Assembly: GCF_052156535.1 (NCBI RefSeq)
Contig: NZ_JBQKUP010000035.1
Location: forward strand, 186,001 to 250,000
DNA from: Nitrospira_E sp052156535
GTDB lineage: Bacteria > Nitrospirota > Nitrospiria > Nitrospirales > UBA8639
Direction of reading: 5' to 3'
Length of the DNA: 64,000 nt
The position numbers were made by a program, and so were the translations under genes. Within the stretch, counting starts at the first letter, position 1; every line of letters starts with the position of its first letter. This document shows positions 26,337 to 35,432 of the stretch, in pieces. Below the pieces are notes generated by a model, which was not told the origin of the DNA, ran no database searches, and saw nothing but the letters and a program-made list of their open reading frames with translations.

Positions 26337-26800
26337 ATGCGAATAGCGCAGGTCGCTCCCTTATATGAAAGTGTGCCCCCGAAACTTTATGGAGGAACGG
26401 AACGGGTCGTCTCGTATCTAACTGACGAACTGGTGCGGCAAGGCCATCAAGTGACGTTGTTTGCGAGTGGAGATTCGGTGACCACGGCGTATTTGGTTGC
26501 ACCCTGTCAGAGGGCTCTCCGGCTTGATCGCCATTGCATTGATCCCCTGGCCCATCATGTTACGATGCTGGAACTGGTTCATCGAGACTCCCATCAATTC
26601 GATATCATTCATTTCCATACGGAGGACCTGCATTTTCTCCTTTTCCAACAGATCAAACATAAAACGTTGACCACCTTGCATGGCCGATTGGATATCCCTG
26701 ATCTCGCCGTTATATAAACAATTCAGCGAAAAAATATCTTGATCTCTACTCCTCACTCATTCGCCTGGGACCTCAATTGGAGGCAGCGTAATAAAAAAAC
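26337..26800 (+). pseudogene. Truncated family-4 glycosyltransferase
   Basis: A 126-codon frame starting MRIAQVAPLYESVPP, with YGGTERVVSYLTDELVRQG and LTTLHGRLDIPDL, is closely related to residues 1-122 of the intact enzyme at 13996. It then meets a stop, but similarity can be followed a little further in other frames (LYKQFSEK, then SFAWDLNWRQ against SISNAQ...WANWQQ), so the gene was broken by small indels and has lost the donor-binding half. It keeps a GAGGG site before its ATG. It sits about 490 bases before a glycogen-debranching-type gene, which suggests that an intact glycosyltransferase once formed an operon with that gene. Confidence 0.8.
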
Positions 26801-27205
26801 AACGCAGAGCCTGAAGGAATTATTCATGACTCCCTTCTTCATTTTAGTGCAGGGGGAGTAAAGTGACGTAGGCAGGTCCATTGCCTCAGCACCTGATAAC
26901 GAAAAAAAATTTTCCGGCAGTAAGCAACCGCCGAGGTTATGACAATTCCTACTTTCTTGAAGGATTTGAGACCACATCATAAACTCCCCAGGCACTATCT
27001 TGGCATGCAGATAGGTAATCAAGTATGTTTGGAATCATCTCATTTATTCACGAGGGATGCCCCTATGTTCGTGAATCAACCATTTCGAAAACCTAATGGA
27101 AATTCCTGAAATGCTTCATTCATAGGCATTTCTCTGAATATCCACCTTTTAATACTAAGGCTATGAAATTGATCAATTTCCCTTCCCAGGGTCAAAGGAG
27201 ATCCA
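26801..27205. other. Intergenic region after the glycosyltransferase relic
   Basis: About 400 bases with no open frame of note on the plus strand. The minus-strand frame 26753-27022 overlaps the relic and lacks a ribosome-binding site. It may hold further unrecognisable remains of the lost glycosyltransferase C-terminus and the promoter of the debranching-type gene. Confidence 0.45.
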
Positions 27206-29374
27206 ATGGAGAAGAAAATCATCCGGATAGGAGATGAGCATTATATTCTGGCGACATCCGCCCTTGCCGATGCCCGAACGCATGTCTTAAAGCATGGAGA
27301 AACGTTCGGCATTTTTAATCGGTACGGTGATATTCAACGCATTGGGTTGGGCGAACAGGGACTGTATCATGAGGGAACTCGGTTTCTTTCCAAATTCGAA
27401 TTTAATCTTGAAGAATCCTATCCTTTTCTTCTCAGCTCCACCATCAAGGAAGACAATGCCTTACTTGCTGTGGATCTGACTAATCCTGATCGTTATCAAA
27501 ATGATCTGACGTTCCTCTCTCGGGGCACCCTCCATATTTCTCGAACAAAGCTTCTCTGGCAAGCTCGGTGTTATGAACAGTTTCAGTTCACCAATTATTC
27601 ATTAAATCCGTTAGTCCTGAGTTTTTCGATCCAATTTGAGGCGGACTTTGCGGATATCTTTGAAGTACGAGGGGAACTACGTCCTCAGCGAGGGGTGTTG
27701 ACCACGACGCTCCTGAAAAGCAAAGCTGTCGTTTTTGAATATCAGGGGTTGGATCACATCAAAAGGATCACGTATCTTACCGTCGATCCTTCGCCAACAA
27801 CAGCCTCCACCAAGTCGATGGTTTTTGAGGTATCCCTTGCTCCGCATGAAGAAAAATCTTTTCATATCAATGTTGCCTGTTCCGTGGAGGGTCAGGTGCC
27901 GGAGCCAATGAATTTTTCCACGGCTCGAGTCCATGCCGCCCATGCTTTGCAAACGGCCAAGGCACAGTACTGTAAGATTTACAGCGGGAATGAACAATTC
28001 AATGACTGGCTGAATCGGTCTCTCGATGACATCTGCATGATGACCACTGATCTTCCCCAGGGTGCCTATCCCTATGCGGGTGTGCCATGGTTTAGCACCG
28101 CTTTTGGGAGAGATGGCATTATTACGGCGCTGGAATGTTTATGGATTAATCCGGATCTCGCGCGAGGGGTATTGACCTTTTTGGCTTCCACCCAAGCCAC
28201 GGATATTATTCCGGATCAAGATGCACAACCGGGTAAAATTTTGCATGAAACCCGAAAGGGCGAAATGGCGGCCCTCAAGGAAATTCCCTTCGAGCAGTAT
28301 TATGGAAGCGTCGATTCGACCCCGCTTTTTGTGCTCTTGGCCGGAGCATATTTCGATCGAACGGGAGACAAAGATTTTATCGTCTCGCTCTGGCCTCACC
28401 TGGAACGGGCGTTGGCATGGATTGATGAATATGGAGATCCAGACAAGGACGGATTCGTGGAGTATGTTCGGCAAACCCCCAACGGCCTCGCTCAGCAAGG
28501 CTGGAAGGATTCCAATGATGCGGTGTTCCATGCAGACGGCACCATCGCCGAGGGACCGATTGCCCTCTGTGAGGTTCAAGGATATGTGTATGCGGCAAAA
28601 CGGGCGGCGTCTCATTTAGCGAGACTTCTTAATTACCATGATCGGGCAGAATCACTGTTACGGGAAGCTCAAACACTCCGCCACCAATTCAATTTGCAAT
28701 TTTGGTCAGACGAATTAGGCACGTACATCCTCGCCCTTGATAGAAACAAACAACCCTGTGCCATTCGATCTACCAACGCCGGGCATACGCTCTTTACTGA
28801 AATTGCCACACAGGATCGAGCCGAACGCATCGCGAAAGGATTATTAGAGGAGGATTTTTTTTCTGGTTGGGGAATCCGGACAATCCCGACCACTGAAATC
28901 CGATATAACCCCATGGCCTATCATAATGGATCGATCTGGCCACACGACAACGCTCTCATTGCCTTAGGAATGAGTCGCTATGGTTTGACACAAGGTGTCG
29001 AACGGCTCTTAGGAGGACTTTTTGATTTGAGTATTCAGGTGGACCTTCATCGACTCCCTGAGTTGATTTGCGGGTTTCCTCGAAAACCTGGAGAGGGTCC
29101 AATCCTCTACCCGGTCGCCTGCGCTCCTCAAGCATGGGCGGCAGGAGCCGTCTTTTTATTGTTACAGGCCTGTCTCGGCATTTCCTTTCACGGTACCGAT
29201 CGGGAAATCCGATTCACTCATCCCTCTCTTCCCGAGTTTTTACCGGCCATCCAGATTAAAAATCTTCGGATAGGAAATGTTTCGGCAGATCTGGAATTTA
29301 CACGAACAGAATCAGATGTCATGATCAATGTGACTCGAAAAGATGATCTCCTGAGCATTGTGGCAGTCAGATGA
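27206..29374 (+). CDS. Amylo-alpha-1,6-glucosidase / glycogen debranching-type glycoside hydrolase
   Basis: A 722-residue enzyme with the two-part layout of the bacterial GDE group: an N-terminal beta-sandwich domain (about 20-230; HGETFGIFNRYGDIQ, GLYHEGTRFLSKFEF) and a C-terminal (alpha/alpha)6 barrel (about 270-680; PWFSTAFGRDGIITALE, GWKDSNDAV, YNPMAYHNGSIWPHDNALIA). The Asp in GRDG and acidic residues in the barrel are candidates for catalysis. Members hydrolyse alpha-1,6 branch points or related alpha-glucosides. An AAAGGAG site five bases before the ATG fixes the start. No signal peptide, so cytoplasmic. It is probably tied to storage-glycan or solute-glucoside turnover together with a GT4 enzyme. 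Confidence 0.88.
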   Translation: MEKKIIRIGDEHYILATSALADARTHVLKHGETFGIFNRYGDIQRIGLGEQGLYHEGTRFLSKFEFNLEESYPFLLSSTIKEDNALLAVDLTNPDRYQNDLTFLSRGTLHISRTKLLWQARCYEQFQFTNYSLNPLVLSFSIQFEADFADIFEVRGELRPQRGVLTTTLLKSKAVVFEYQGLDHIKRITYLTVDPSPTTASTKSMVFEVSLAPHEEKSFHINVACSVEGQVPEPMNFSTARVHAAHALQTAKAQYCKIYSGNEQFNDWLNRSLDDICMMTTDLPQGAYPYAGVPWFSTAFGRDGIITALECLWINPDLARGVLTFLASTQATDIIPDQDAQPGKILHETRKGEMAALKEIPFEQYYGSVDSTPLFVLLAGAYFDRTGDKDFIVSLWPHLERALAWIDEYGDPDKDGFVEYVRQTPNGLAQQGWKDSNDAVFHADGTIAEGPIALCEVQGYVYAAKRAASHLARLLNYHDRAESLLREAQTLRHQFNLQFWSDELGTYILALDRNKQPCAIRSTNAGHTLFTEIATQDRAERIAKGLLEEDFFSGWGIRTIPTTEIRYNPMAYHNGSIWPHDNALIALGMSRYGLTQGVERLLGGLFDLSIQVDLHRLPELICGFPRKPGEGPILYPVACAPQAWAAGAVFLLLQACLGISFHGTDREIRFTHPSLPEFLPAIQIKNLRIGNVSADLEFTRTESDVMINVTRKDDLLSIVAVR

Positions 29375-29563
29375 CGCGATTTCTGTTTAGCACTCCGTAA
29401 CGGAAAATGCGTTTATGCCGGAGCCCTTCCAGGGACGGATCGCCACCATCTTTCTCACCCGAGACCTCTAGTTTGTACACTGATAACCAATGCCATGAAA
29501 ACCTTTGAAGTGCCCCCTTTACAATTTGATACTCTTAAGGACGGGGAGATTTACAACACTCAC

Positions 29564-29974
29564 TTACTCTTTTCCACAGTTGATTTTTAATGATTCGATA
29601 TCGTCAGACATGTCTAAATCCGCTAAATCACCGTTTCGTTGATTGGCGACAAACGCTACTTCGGTTCCGGAAAAATCCGGATCCTCATAGGCGTAAACCA
29701 TGGCATTTGGTCCTACAATCAAACTCTCGATTTCATTATTCCAATTCTGACCAGCCACATCCTCTAACGTGGCTGACTGGAAAGGTCCCGCTACACGGAC
29801 ATGGGGATCGTCAACATCAAAATCAGTATCCTCATATAACTCTACCCAACAATTCTTATCGACAACTTGCATTTCCATATCACTCGCACCTGCGACCATG
29901 TTTTCTTGGCCGTAGGCCACTCCCGCGATGAAGGTCAGAGCCAATGCCCCGTTAAGCGTGTATGAAAATTTCAT
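29564..29974 (-). CDS. Exported beta/gamma-crystallin-like protein
   Basis: A 136-residue protein with a signal peptide (GALALTFIAGVAYGQ) and a beta/gamma-crystallin fold made of two Greek-key motifs: the first from CWVELYEDTDFDVDDP, the second from MVYAYEDPDFSGTEVAF and ending DDIESLKINCG. The Y-x-D-x-D-F motif and the D/N-rich loops are typical of calcium-binding microbial crystallins. Two Cys, one at each end, could form a disulfide. GGAGG precedes the ATG. Remains of a second, related gene lie just upstream at 30041-30142. Role probably extracytoplasmic, structural or calcium-related. Confidence 0.85.
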   Translation of the reverse strand: MKFSYTLNGALALTFIAGVAYGQENMVAGASDMEMQVVDKNCWVELYEDTDFDVDDPHVRVAGPFQSATLEDVAGQNWNNEIESLIVGPNAMVYAYEDPDFSGTEVAFVANQRNGDLADLDMSDDIESLKINCGKE

Positions 29975-30040
29975 GAAACACCTCCGTATAAGTTATAAGG
30001 TCCATTCAAAATGAATTATTATGACTCATATTATCCTTCC

Positions 30041-30142
30041 TCAAAACTCTTCCACATTGGATTTTAATGATTCGATAAGGTCAGAGATGTCTAATGAACC
30101 GAAATCACAATATTCCCGCGACTCAAGCAGCTCCCTAGACAT
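30041..30142 (-). pseudogene. 3' remnant of a second crystallin-like gene
   Basis: A minus-strand frame ends LDISDLIESLKSNVEEF before a TGA, matching the C-terminal end LDMSDDIESLKINCGKE of the intact crystallin-like protein about 470 bases away. The nucleotide similarity includes GATTTTTAATGATTCGATA-type stretches and fades upstream, where no export signal or first motif can be found. The region is a decayed tandem duplicate or a small recombination footprint. Confidence 0.65.
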
Positions 30143-30197
30143 GCCATCGCTTGAGTCCCGTCAAAAAAGGTAGGATAGAATGAGAGGGTTCTGATTA

Positions 30198-31586
30198 ATG
30201 CTGGCACAAATACGATTCCACCATATTCTTTCCGCGCTGGCAGTTTATCTGTCTGTTTTCCTGGTTTTCGGTGTAAGCCAGGCCGTCACGCCGAAGCCTA
30301 TCGTTTTTGTGGCTCCCATTGAGGGGGTCATCGATCTAGGCCTTGCGCCATTTGTGCAACGGGTATTAGACGAAGCCACCGCCGCTGGAGCCAAAGCCGT
30401 CATATTAGAGATTAATACCTTTGGCGGTCGGGTGGATGCGGCCGTGCTGATTCGTGATGCGCTCCTGAACTCCAAAGTTCTCACCGTCGCGTTCATTAAC
30501 AAACGAGCCATCTCCGCCGGGGCGCTTATCAGCCTGGCCTCCGAAAAAATTGCGATGGCAGACGGCGGCACCATCGGTGCCGCCACACCCGTGCAGATCG
30601 GTCTCCCAGGTTCGCCGGCTCAACCCGTTGAAGAAAAAACCGTTTCGTATATGCGCAAAGAGTTCCGGGCAACCGCTGAGCAACGGAATCGTCCACCGCT
30701 CGTCGCCGAAGCAATGGTCGATGCGGATGTGGTAGTTCCAGACCTGATTGGGAAAGGTAAATTGTTGACCCTCACCACCAAAGAAGCGTTACAGGCCGAC
30801 ATCGCAGACTTCCAAGCCAATTCGCTGGAGGCTGTGCTAGAATCTGTGAACCTCGCTGATGCTGACATCCGCTACGCGTCAGAAACTTGGGCTGAGTCCC
30901 TGGTGCGGTTCCTCACCCATCCCGTGGTCAGCTCCCTATTGATGACCGTTGGGATTCTGGGAATTATGCTGGAAATGCGGATGCCAGGCTTTGGGGTTCC
31001 TGGCGCCCTCGGGCTCATCAGTCTTGCCCTCTTTTTTTGGGGACATGGGCTTGTCCAACTCGCAGGATTAGAAGAATTTCTCTTAGTTGGACTCGGCCTG
31101 ATATTGGTCGGGCTGGAAATTTTTGTCATCCCCGGCTTTGGCATTGCTGGAATCTTAGGAATCATGGCGCTTATGGGAGGATTGGGACTGAGCCTCATCG
31201 GAACCGGTGCCACATGGGATTCCATGCTTTCCGCCCTTGGTCAAGTGGCCTTTTCAATTCTGGTGGCTATCATCGCCACCCTCATTCTGCTCCGCTATTT
31301 CCCACGCCTTCCATATGGAAGGCGATTGATTCTGGAAACCAACCTGCAGGCTCAAGAGGGATATGAATCGAGTCCGGAGGCAGATCATCGTTGGTTGGGC
31401 AAGCAGGGAATTGCCATGTCCGACCTGCACCCTTCCGGCATTGCTCGCTTTGATAGAGAGCGGGTGGATGTGGTATCCGACGGAACTTTTATTGATGCCG
31501 GTCAACCTCTTGAAGTCGTGCGCATCGACGGCAATCGTGTGGTGGTTCGACTCGCACCACCCCAATCAGAAAAGGACTCCAGATAA
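30198..31586 (+). CDS. nfeD: NfeD-family membrane serine protease, long form
   Basis: A 462-residue protein with an N-terminal signal/anchor (LSVFLVFGVSQAV), a ClpP-class serine protease domain (about 35-225; NTFGGRVDAA, active-site Ser in KRAISAGALISLAS, and a downstream Lys candidate in SYMRKEF), four to five membrane spans (about 240-390) and a C-terminal OB-fold NfeD domain (WLGKQGIAMSDLHPSG, FIDAGQPLEVVRIDGNRVVV). The archaeal homologue cleaves stomatin. It ends in a TAATG overlap with the flotillin-like gene, the standard partner, so the two proteins probably act together in membrane quality control. The GAGGG site is nine bases before the ATG. Confidence 0.92.
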   Translation: MLAQIRFHHILSALAVYLSVFLVFGVSQAVTPKPIVFVAPIEGVIDLGLAPFVQRVLDEATAAGAKAVILEINTFGGRVDAAVLIRDALLNSKVLTVAFINKRAISAGALISLASEKIAMADGGTIGAATPVQIGLPGSPAQPVEEKTVSYMRKEFRATAEQRNRPPLVAEAMVDADVVVPDLIGKGKLLTLTTKEALQADIADFQANSLEAVLESVNLADADIRYASETWAESLVRFLTHPVVSSLLMTVGILGIMLEMRMPGFGVPGALGLISLALFFWGHGLVQLAGLEEFLLVGLGLILVGLEIFVIPGFGIAGILGIMALMGGLGLSLIGTGATWDSMLSALGQVAFSILVAIIATLILLRYFPRLPYGRRLILETNLQAQEGYESSPEADHRWLGKQGIAMSDLHPSGIARFDRERVDVVSDGTFIDAGQPLEVVRIDGNRVVVRLAPPQSEKDSR

Positions 31587-32560
31587 TGGAAATTGAAACT
31601 CAGGCATTCGGTTCCCTTGGGCTCCTCGTCTTGGTTCTGGTACTTCTATTTGGTTTTCTGTATGTCATTCCCATTCCCCTTTGGATCGCGGCATGGGCCT
31701 CAAACGCCTACGTTGGACTCTTTACACTGGTCGGTATGCGGTTGCGCCGGGTTCCCCCGGTCACCGTAATCAATGCCAGAATCAGCGGGGTCAAGGCAGG
31801 ACTCGATATTCCCGTGGACGATCTGGAAGCTCACTTTCTGGCCGGAGGCAATGTGGTCAAAGTCGTCAATGCCATGATCTCAGCCGACAAGGCCAATATC
31901 CCCATGACCTTTAAACGCGCCGCCGCCATTGACCTGGCCGGCCGTGATGTCCTTGAGGCCGTCAAAATGTCGGTCCTTCCAAAAGTCATCGAAACTCCCC
32001 GTATCACCGCAGTGGCCAAGGACGGCATCCAGCTCATCGCCGTCTCACGAGTCACCGTTCGAGCCAATATTGACCGGTTGGTCGGCGGAGCCGGTGAAGA
32101 AACGGTAATTGCGCGGGTGGGAGAAGGGATGGTGAGCACCATTGGCTCCTCCGCCACACATAAGGATGTCCTGGAGAACCCGGACCATATTTCCAAGAAT
32201 ATATTGGGAAGGGGCCTGGATGCCGGGACGGCGTTCGAAATTTTGTCCATCGATATTGCCGATGTCGATGTGGGAGAAAATATCGGCGCAAAGCTGCAAA
32301 TCGATCAGGCAAATGCGGATAAGCAGATTGCTCAAGCCAAAGCGGAAGAACGGCGGGCCATGGCGGTCGCCTTGGAACAGGAAATGCGCGCCCGTGTCGT
32401 CGAGGCGGAAGCAGAGGTTCCCAAGGCTATGTCCGAAGCCTTTCGTCAGGGAAATTTAGGGATCATGGACTATTACCGGATGAAAAATGTTCAAGCCGAT
32501 ACGGCCATGCGAGGAGCCATTGCCGGCACGGAGGAGGAACCGCCGGGACCTTCCAAATAA
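31586..32560 (+). CDS. floA: Flotillin-like protein FloA
   Basis: A 324-residue FloA/UPF0365 protein. A short N-terminal hydrophobic hairpin (LLVLVLVLLFGFLYVIPIPLW) anchors it in the inner leaflet; a PHB/SPFH domain follows with RVPPVTVINARISGVKAGL and IQLIAVSRVTVRANIDRLVGGAGE, and then an Ala/Glu/Gln-rich helical region (QIAQAKAEERRAMAVALEQE, VEAEAEVPKAM) that drives oligomerisation. It organises membrane microdomains and is the usual partner of NfeD, whose stop overlaps its ATG by one base. The C-terminal tail is Pro/Glu-rich and short. Confidence 0.95.
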   Translation: MEIETQAFGSLGLLVLVLVLLFGFLYVIPIPLWIAAWASNAYVGLFTLVGMRLRRVPPVTVINARISGVKAGLDIPVDDLEAHFLAGGNVVKVVNAMISADKANIPMTFKRAAAIDLAGRDVLEAVKMSVLPKVIETPRITAVAKDGIQLIAVSRVTVRANIDRLVGGAGEETVIARVGEGMVSTIGSSATHKDVLENPDHISKNILGRGLDAGTAFEILSIDIADVDVGENIGAKLQIDQANADKQIAQAKAEERRAMAVALEQEMRARVVEAEAEVPKAMSEAFRQGNLGIMDYYRMKNVQADTAMRGAIAGTEEEPPGPSK

Positions 32561-32570
32561 TGAGGTGATG

Positions 32571-32924
32571 ATGAGCTTGGAAGCATTTATTTCATTCGCT
32601 ATTTTTCTCATTCTGTCGTTGATCGCTCTTGCCATTCGATGGCTGAACGAACGAATACGGAGAGACATCGCTCTCAGAGATCTGAAGGATCTCTTTCTTT
32701 CAGAAGATGACTCCGCAAACCAAGGTGCCCCTGAGACACCCGACATCACGAACCTTTCTCCATCGTCACCAAAACAGCCCATACAGAAATTCAGACCCAC
32801 GACCACTCCGAAACGCCGGACCGCCAGCCGGCTTCGTTTACGCAATAAAGCAGATCTTCGACAGGGGATTATCATCATGACGGTTCTTGGCCCCTGTAGG
32901 GCCCTGGAACACCCCGATGACTAG
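32571..32924 (+). CDS. Small single-span membrane protein of the nfeD-floA operon
   Basis: A 117-residue protein with one N-terminal membrane span (ISFAIFLILSLIALAIRW) followed by a charged cytoplasmic region (NERIRRDIALRDLKDLFL), a Ser/Pro-rich linker and a basic patch (TTPKRRTASRLRLRNK). Ten bases separate it from floA, and GAGGTG lies just before the double ATG, so it is almost certainly the third gene of the operon. It may be a scaffold or adaptor for the NfeD/FloA complex; no family was recognised. The start could also be the ATG at 32568. Confidence 0.7.
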   Translation: MSLEAFISFAIFLILSLIALAIRWLNERIRRDIALRDLKDLFLSEDDSANQGAPETPDITNLSPSSPKQPIQKFRPTTTPKRRTASRLRLRNKADLRQGIIIMTVLGPCRALEHPDD

Positions 32925-33005
32925 ATCTTGAAAAGGGATAAGAAACCTTATAAACCTGAACAGATGCCCTGTACGTGTCATTTCAGCATGACATGATTAC
33001 CCCCT

Positions 33006-33758
33006 ATGAAGAACATCGGGAAAATCTACATTGGGACTTCAGGCTGGCATTATCCACATTGGGTGGGCCCCTTTTATCCGTCAGGCATGGCCAGTGAAGA
33101 GTTTCTCCGATTTTATGCCCGCCACTTCAGCACTGTTGAAATCAACAACACGTTTTATCATCTTCCAGCTCCTCACACAGTGACAGAGTGGAAAACCGAA
33201 ATACCCAAGAACTTCTTGTTCACGTGTAAAGGCAGCCGGTATATCACACATATGAAAAACCTTAAAGATCCAGGGCAGACCCTCCAACCTTTTTTTAACA
33301 CGGTTAACCAACTGAGCAACAAACTGGGACCGATTCTGTTTCAGTTGCCGCCGCGTTGGAGGATAAACACACTCAGGCTGGAAGAATTTTTGAAGGCCCT
33401 ACCGAAAACATTCCGGTATGCATTTGAATTCCGTGACGAAAGCTGGTTCGCGCAACCCGTCTACGACCTCCTCACAAAATATCATGCGGCCTTTTGCCTG
33501 TATCATCTAGCCGGGCGCTGGGCACCGGAGATCGGCACCACGGATTTGGTGTATATCCGGCTTCATGGCCCCGGCGAGGCCTATCAAGGAAAGTATCATT
33601 CCCGAACGCTTCGCCTTTGGGCTAACAAATGTCACACGTGGGCACAATCAGGAAAGAACGTCTACTGCTATTTCGACAATGACCAGGACGGATATGCCCC
33701 GATCAATGCACTTGCCCTGCAAACAATGGTACAAGGATTAAAAAAGAAGCCACGTTAA
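33006..33758 (+). CDS. DUF72 (YecE-like) protein
   Basis: A 250-residue TIM-barrel protein of the DUF72/YecE family, of unknown function. Landmarks are GTSGWHYPHWVGPFYP at the N terminus, EINNTFYHLP, FTCKGSRYITHMKNL, PILFQLPPRW, YAFEFRDESWF, YIRLHGPGEAYQGKY and the C-terminal YCYFDNDQDGYAPINAL. All the family's usual blocks are present and the length is normal, so the gene appears intact. It stands about 80 bases after the nfeD-floA operon with only a weak ribosome-binding site. The genes after it are decayed. Confidence 0.9.
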   Translation: MKNIGKIYIGTSGWHYPHWVGPFYPSGMASEEFLRFYARHFSTVEINNTFYHLPAPHTVTEWKTEIPKNFLFTCKGSRYITHMKNLKDPGQTLQPFFNTVNQLSNKLGPILFQLPPRWRINTLRLEEFLKALPKTFRYAFEFRDESWFAQPVYDLLTKYHAAFCLYHLAGRWAPEIGTTDLVYIRLHGPGEAYQGKYHSRTLRLWANKCHTWAQSGKNVYCYFDNDQDGYAPINALALQTMVQGLKKKPR

Positions 33759-33947
33759 GGAAACAGAATCAGGCAGGATTCACGAGCCTCATCGAACGGC
33801 GCCACACCAAATCCTGGCAAGTCTTTTTCGAGGTATCCGTCCAGGACCAGACATCGGATCAGCACAAAAACCCCCCTGTGGTCTTGAGTTGAGCTGAAGA
33901 CGGATGGTAGGCGCGAATTTTCCAAACCCTTCAGAATCCTCTTTTCC

Positions 33948-34171
33948 CTATTCAGGCCAAATCTCAAAATGCTGCTTGGTAGGAGGAGTCATCGCTCGCA
34001 CATAATCCCACACGTCGCCATCACAAAGACCACGATCTTCCATCCATCACTCGTCTGACAATCAACCCTGCCCTCTAAAATATCACCGGCGACTAATTCA
34101 AACTTGGCCTCCCCGCGTTCAATTCGTTGGAGTTCCGTGAAGGCTGCTTCGCAAAAACCATCTCTGGTCAT
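33948..34171 (-). pseudogene. Frameshifted small hypothetical gene
   Basis: The ATG at 34171, preceded by AAGG, opens a convincing protein, MTRDGFCEAAFTELQRIERG, reading on to SDGWKIVVF, then goes off-frame to a stop at 33989. Shifting by one base near 34018-34030 restores a sensible ending, DGDVWDYVRAMTPPTKQ then HFEIWPE and a TAG at 33948. A one-base indel therefore split one small gene of about 73 codons. It is either a true pseudogene, a sequencing error, or a site of frameshifting; there is no obvious slippery heptamer. Function unknown. Confidence 0.7.
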
Positions 34172-34405
34172 ATTACCTTCTGGATAAAAAGAAAGAGACG
34201 GTCATGTTGTCAATCAATTTTCAACCGCCTCACACATCATCAACACAACGACTGTTCTAAGGTTTTTACCTCAAGGCCTCGCAACTCGCATGGAGTTGGG
34301 TACCCGTCGGAGGTACTATTGTGCCAGAAACACCATTAGTAAAACTGATACCATAGGAGAGAGCATCTATCATTAGACAATCGAAAATTTCAAGACCATT
34401 CTTCC

Positions 34406-35036
34406 ATGTCAGTGCATAACACCGAGATTGCCGAAATATTCAGCCGGCTTGGAGAGCTTCTGGAAATTCAAGGCGCCAATCCCTTCAGGATTCGAGCCTA
34501 TCAAAGAGCCGGCAGACCATCGAAGGGCTACCACACAGTGTGACCCCAATGTTAGCGGAAGGCACCGATCTTTCCAATCTCACTGGTATCGGCAAAGATT
34601 AGTAGCCAAGATCCAAGAGATTGTGGAAACGGGTCATCTTTCCCTTCTTGACCAGGTCAGTTCCAGACTACCGGGACAACTGGCCGACTTGGCTAAAATT
34701 CCCACTCTTGGCCCCAAGCGCGTGAAAATACTCTACGACACACTCGGCATCCAGGATTTGAAGGGACTGGCCAAGGCCGCCCAATCCGGAAAAATCCGGG
34801 AGCTTCACGGATTTGGGCCAAAAACCGAGGGAAAAATTCTCGCAGAGACCGACAAACGCTCAGGCACGGAGCAGCGGATAAAAATCAGTACGGCCGAAGA
34901 GTTGGCGGAGCCGATCCTCGACTATCTGAAACGCGCGAAGGGAGTAAAAGACGCCATTATTGCCGGCAGCTATCGCCGGAGAAAAGACACAATTGGCGAT
35001 CTCGACATCCTGGTGACATGTGCGCAGGCGAAATGA
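34406..35036 (+). pseudogene. polX: Broken DNA polymerase X (PolX/PHP type)
   Basis: Three frames in succession carry PolX sequence: 34406 onward MSVHNTEIAEIFSRLGELL and FRIRAYQRAG; then near 34549 MLAEGTDLSNLTGIGKD; then IQEIVETGHLSLLDQV, the helix-hairpin-helix blocks LAKIPTLGPKRVKILYDTLG and LHGFGPKTEGKILA, and finally the start of the nucleotidyl-transfer site GSYRRRKDTIGDLDILVT. At least two frameshifts and an internal stop are present. The rest of the palm domain and the entire PHP domain (about 370 residues) are missing. The intact enzyme fills short gaps in base-excision repair; this copy cannot. Confidence 0.88.
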
Positions 35037-35220
35037 CCCTCTCATTCCGTTGAATGATCACAGCACCATTGCTCCCGATACCGTGAACCGGACCGGAAAC
35101 AGCCCGCTCATCGTCCTGGCTGACCATCGTCTCGTCGGCATTGTGGCCTTAAAAGACATCTTGAAATTTCTTTCGTTAAAGCTTGATCTGGAAGGAACCC
35201 GATACCCTGAAACTCCCCCC
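35036..35220 (+). pseudogene. C-terminal CBS fragment, probably from an M50 site-2 protease
   Basis: Immediately after the broken polX the frame reads APDTVNRTGNSPLIVLADHR and LVGIVALKDILKFLSLKLDL, a recognisable second half of a CBS domain followed by the helix that ends site-2 zinc metalloproteases with CBS domains. There is no start codon with a ribosome-binding site, no membrane part and no protease motif, and the frame degenerates soon after. The fragment was joined to polX by deletion. The assignment to M50 is from memory of that family's tail and is less sure than CBS. Confidence 0.55.
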
Positions 35221-35432
35221 TCAGCAAACCGGAGACATCTGTTAAATGATTGCTCTCCTGACCTTCTGCGCATTCTTCTCCCAAGCAACCTGAGAGTTTT
35301 TCTCAACTTTTGTCATTAACACGACCGATCCGGATACCCCGGGGAATTTCAGGCCGGCATTTCAGACTCAGGTCAGATTTCTCTGTGGCCTGCCACTGAG
35401 GCTGTCGAGTCCAACACCCCGCAGCCCACAAG

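Noticed and set aside
33755..33967. Minus-strand frame ending LPGFGVAPFDEARESCLILFP
   Set aside because: The last 25 residues look genuine, but the start lies inside the frameshifted neighbour, a run of six Gs suggests another frame change, and no family is recognised; probably further debris of the pseudogene cluster.
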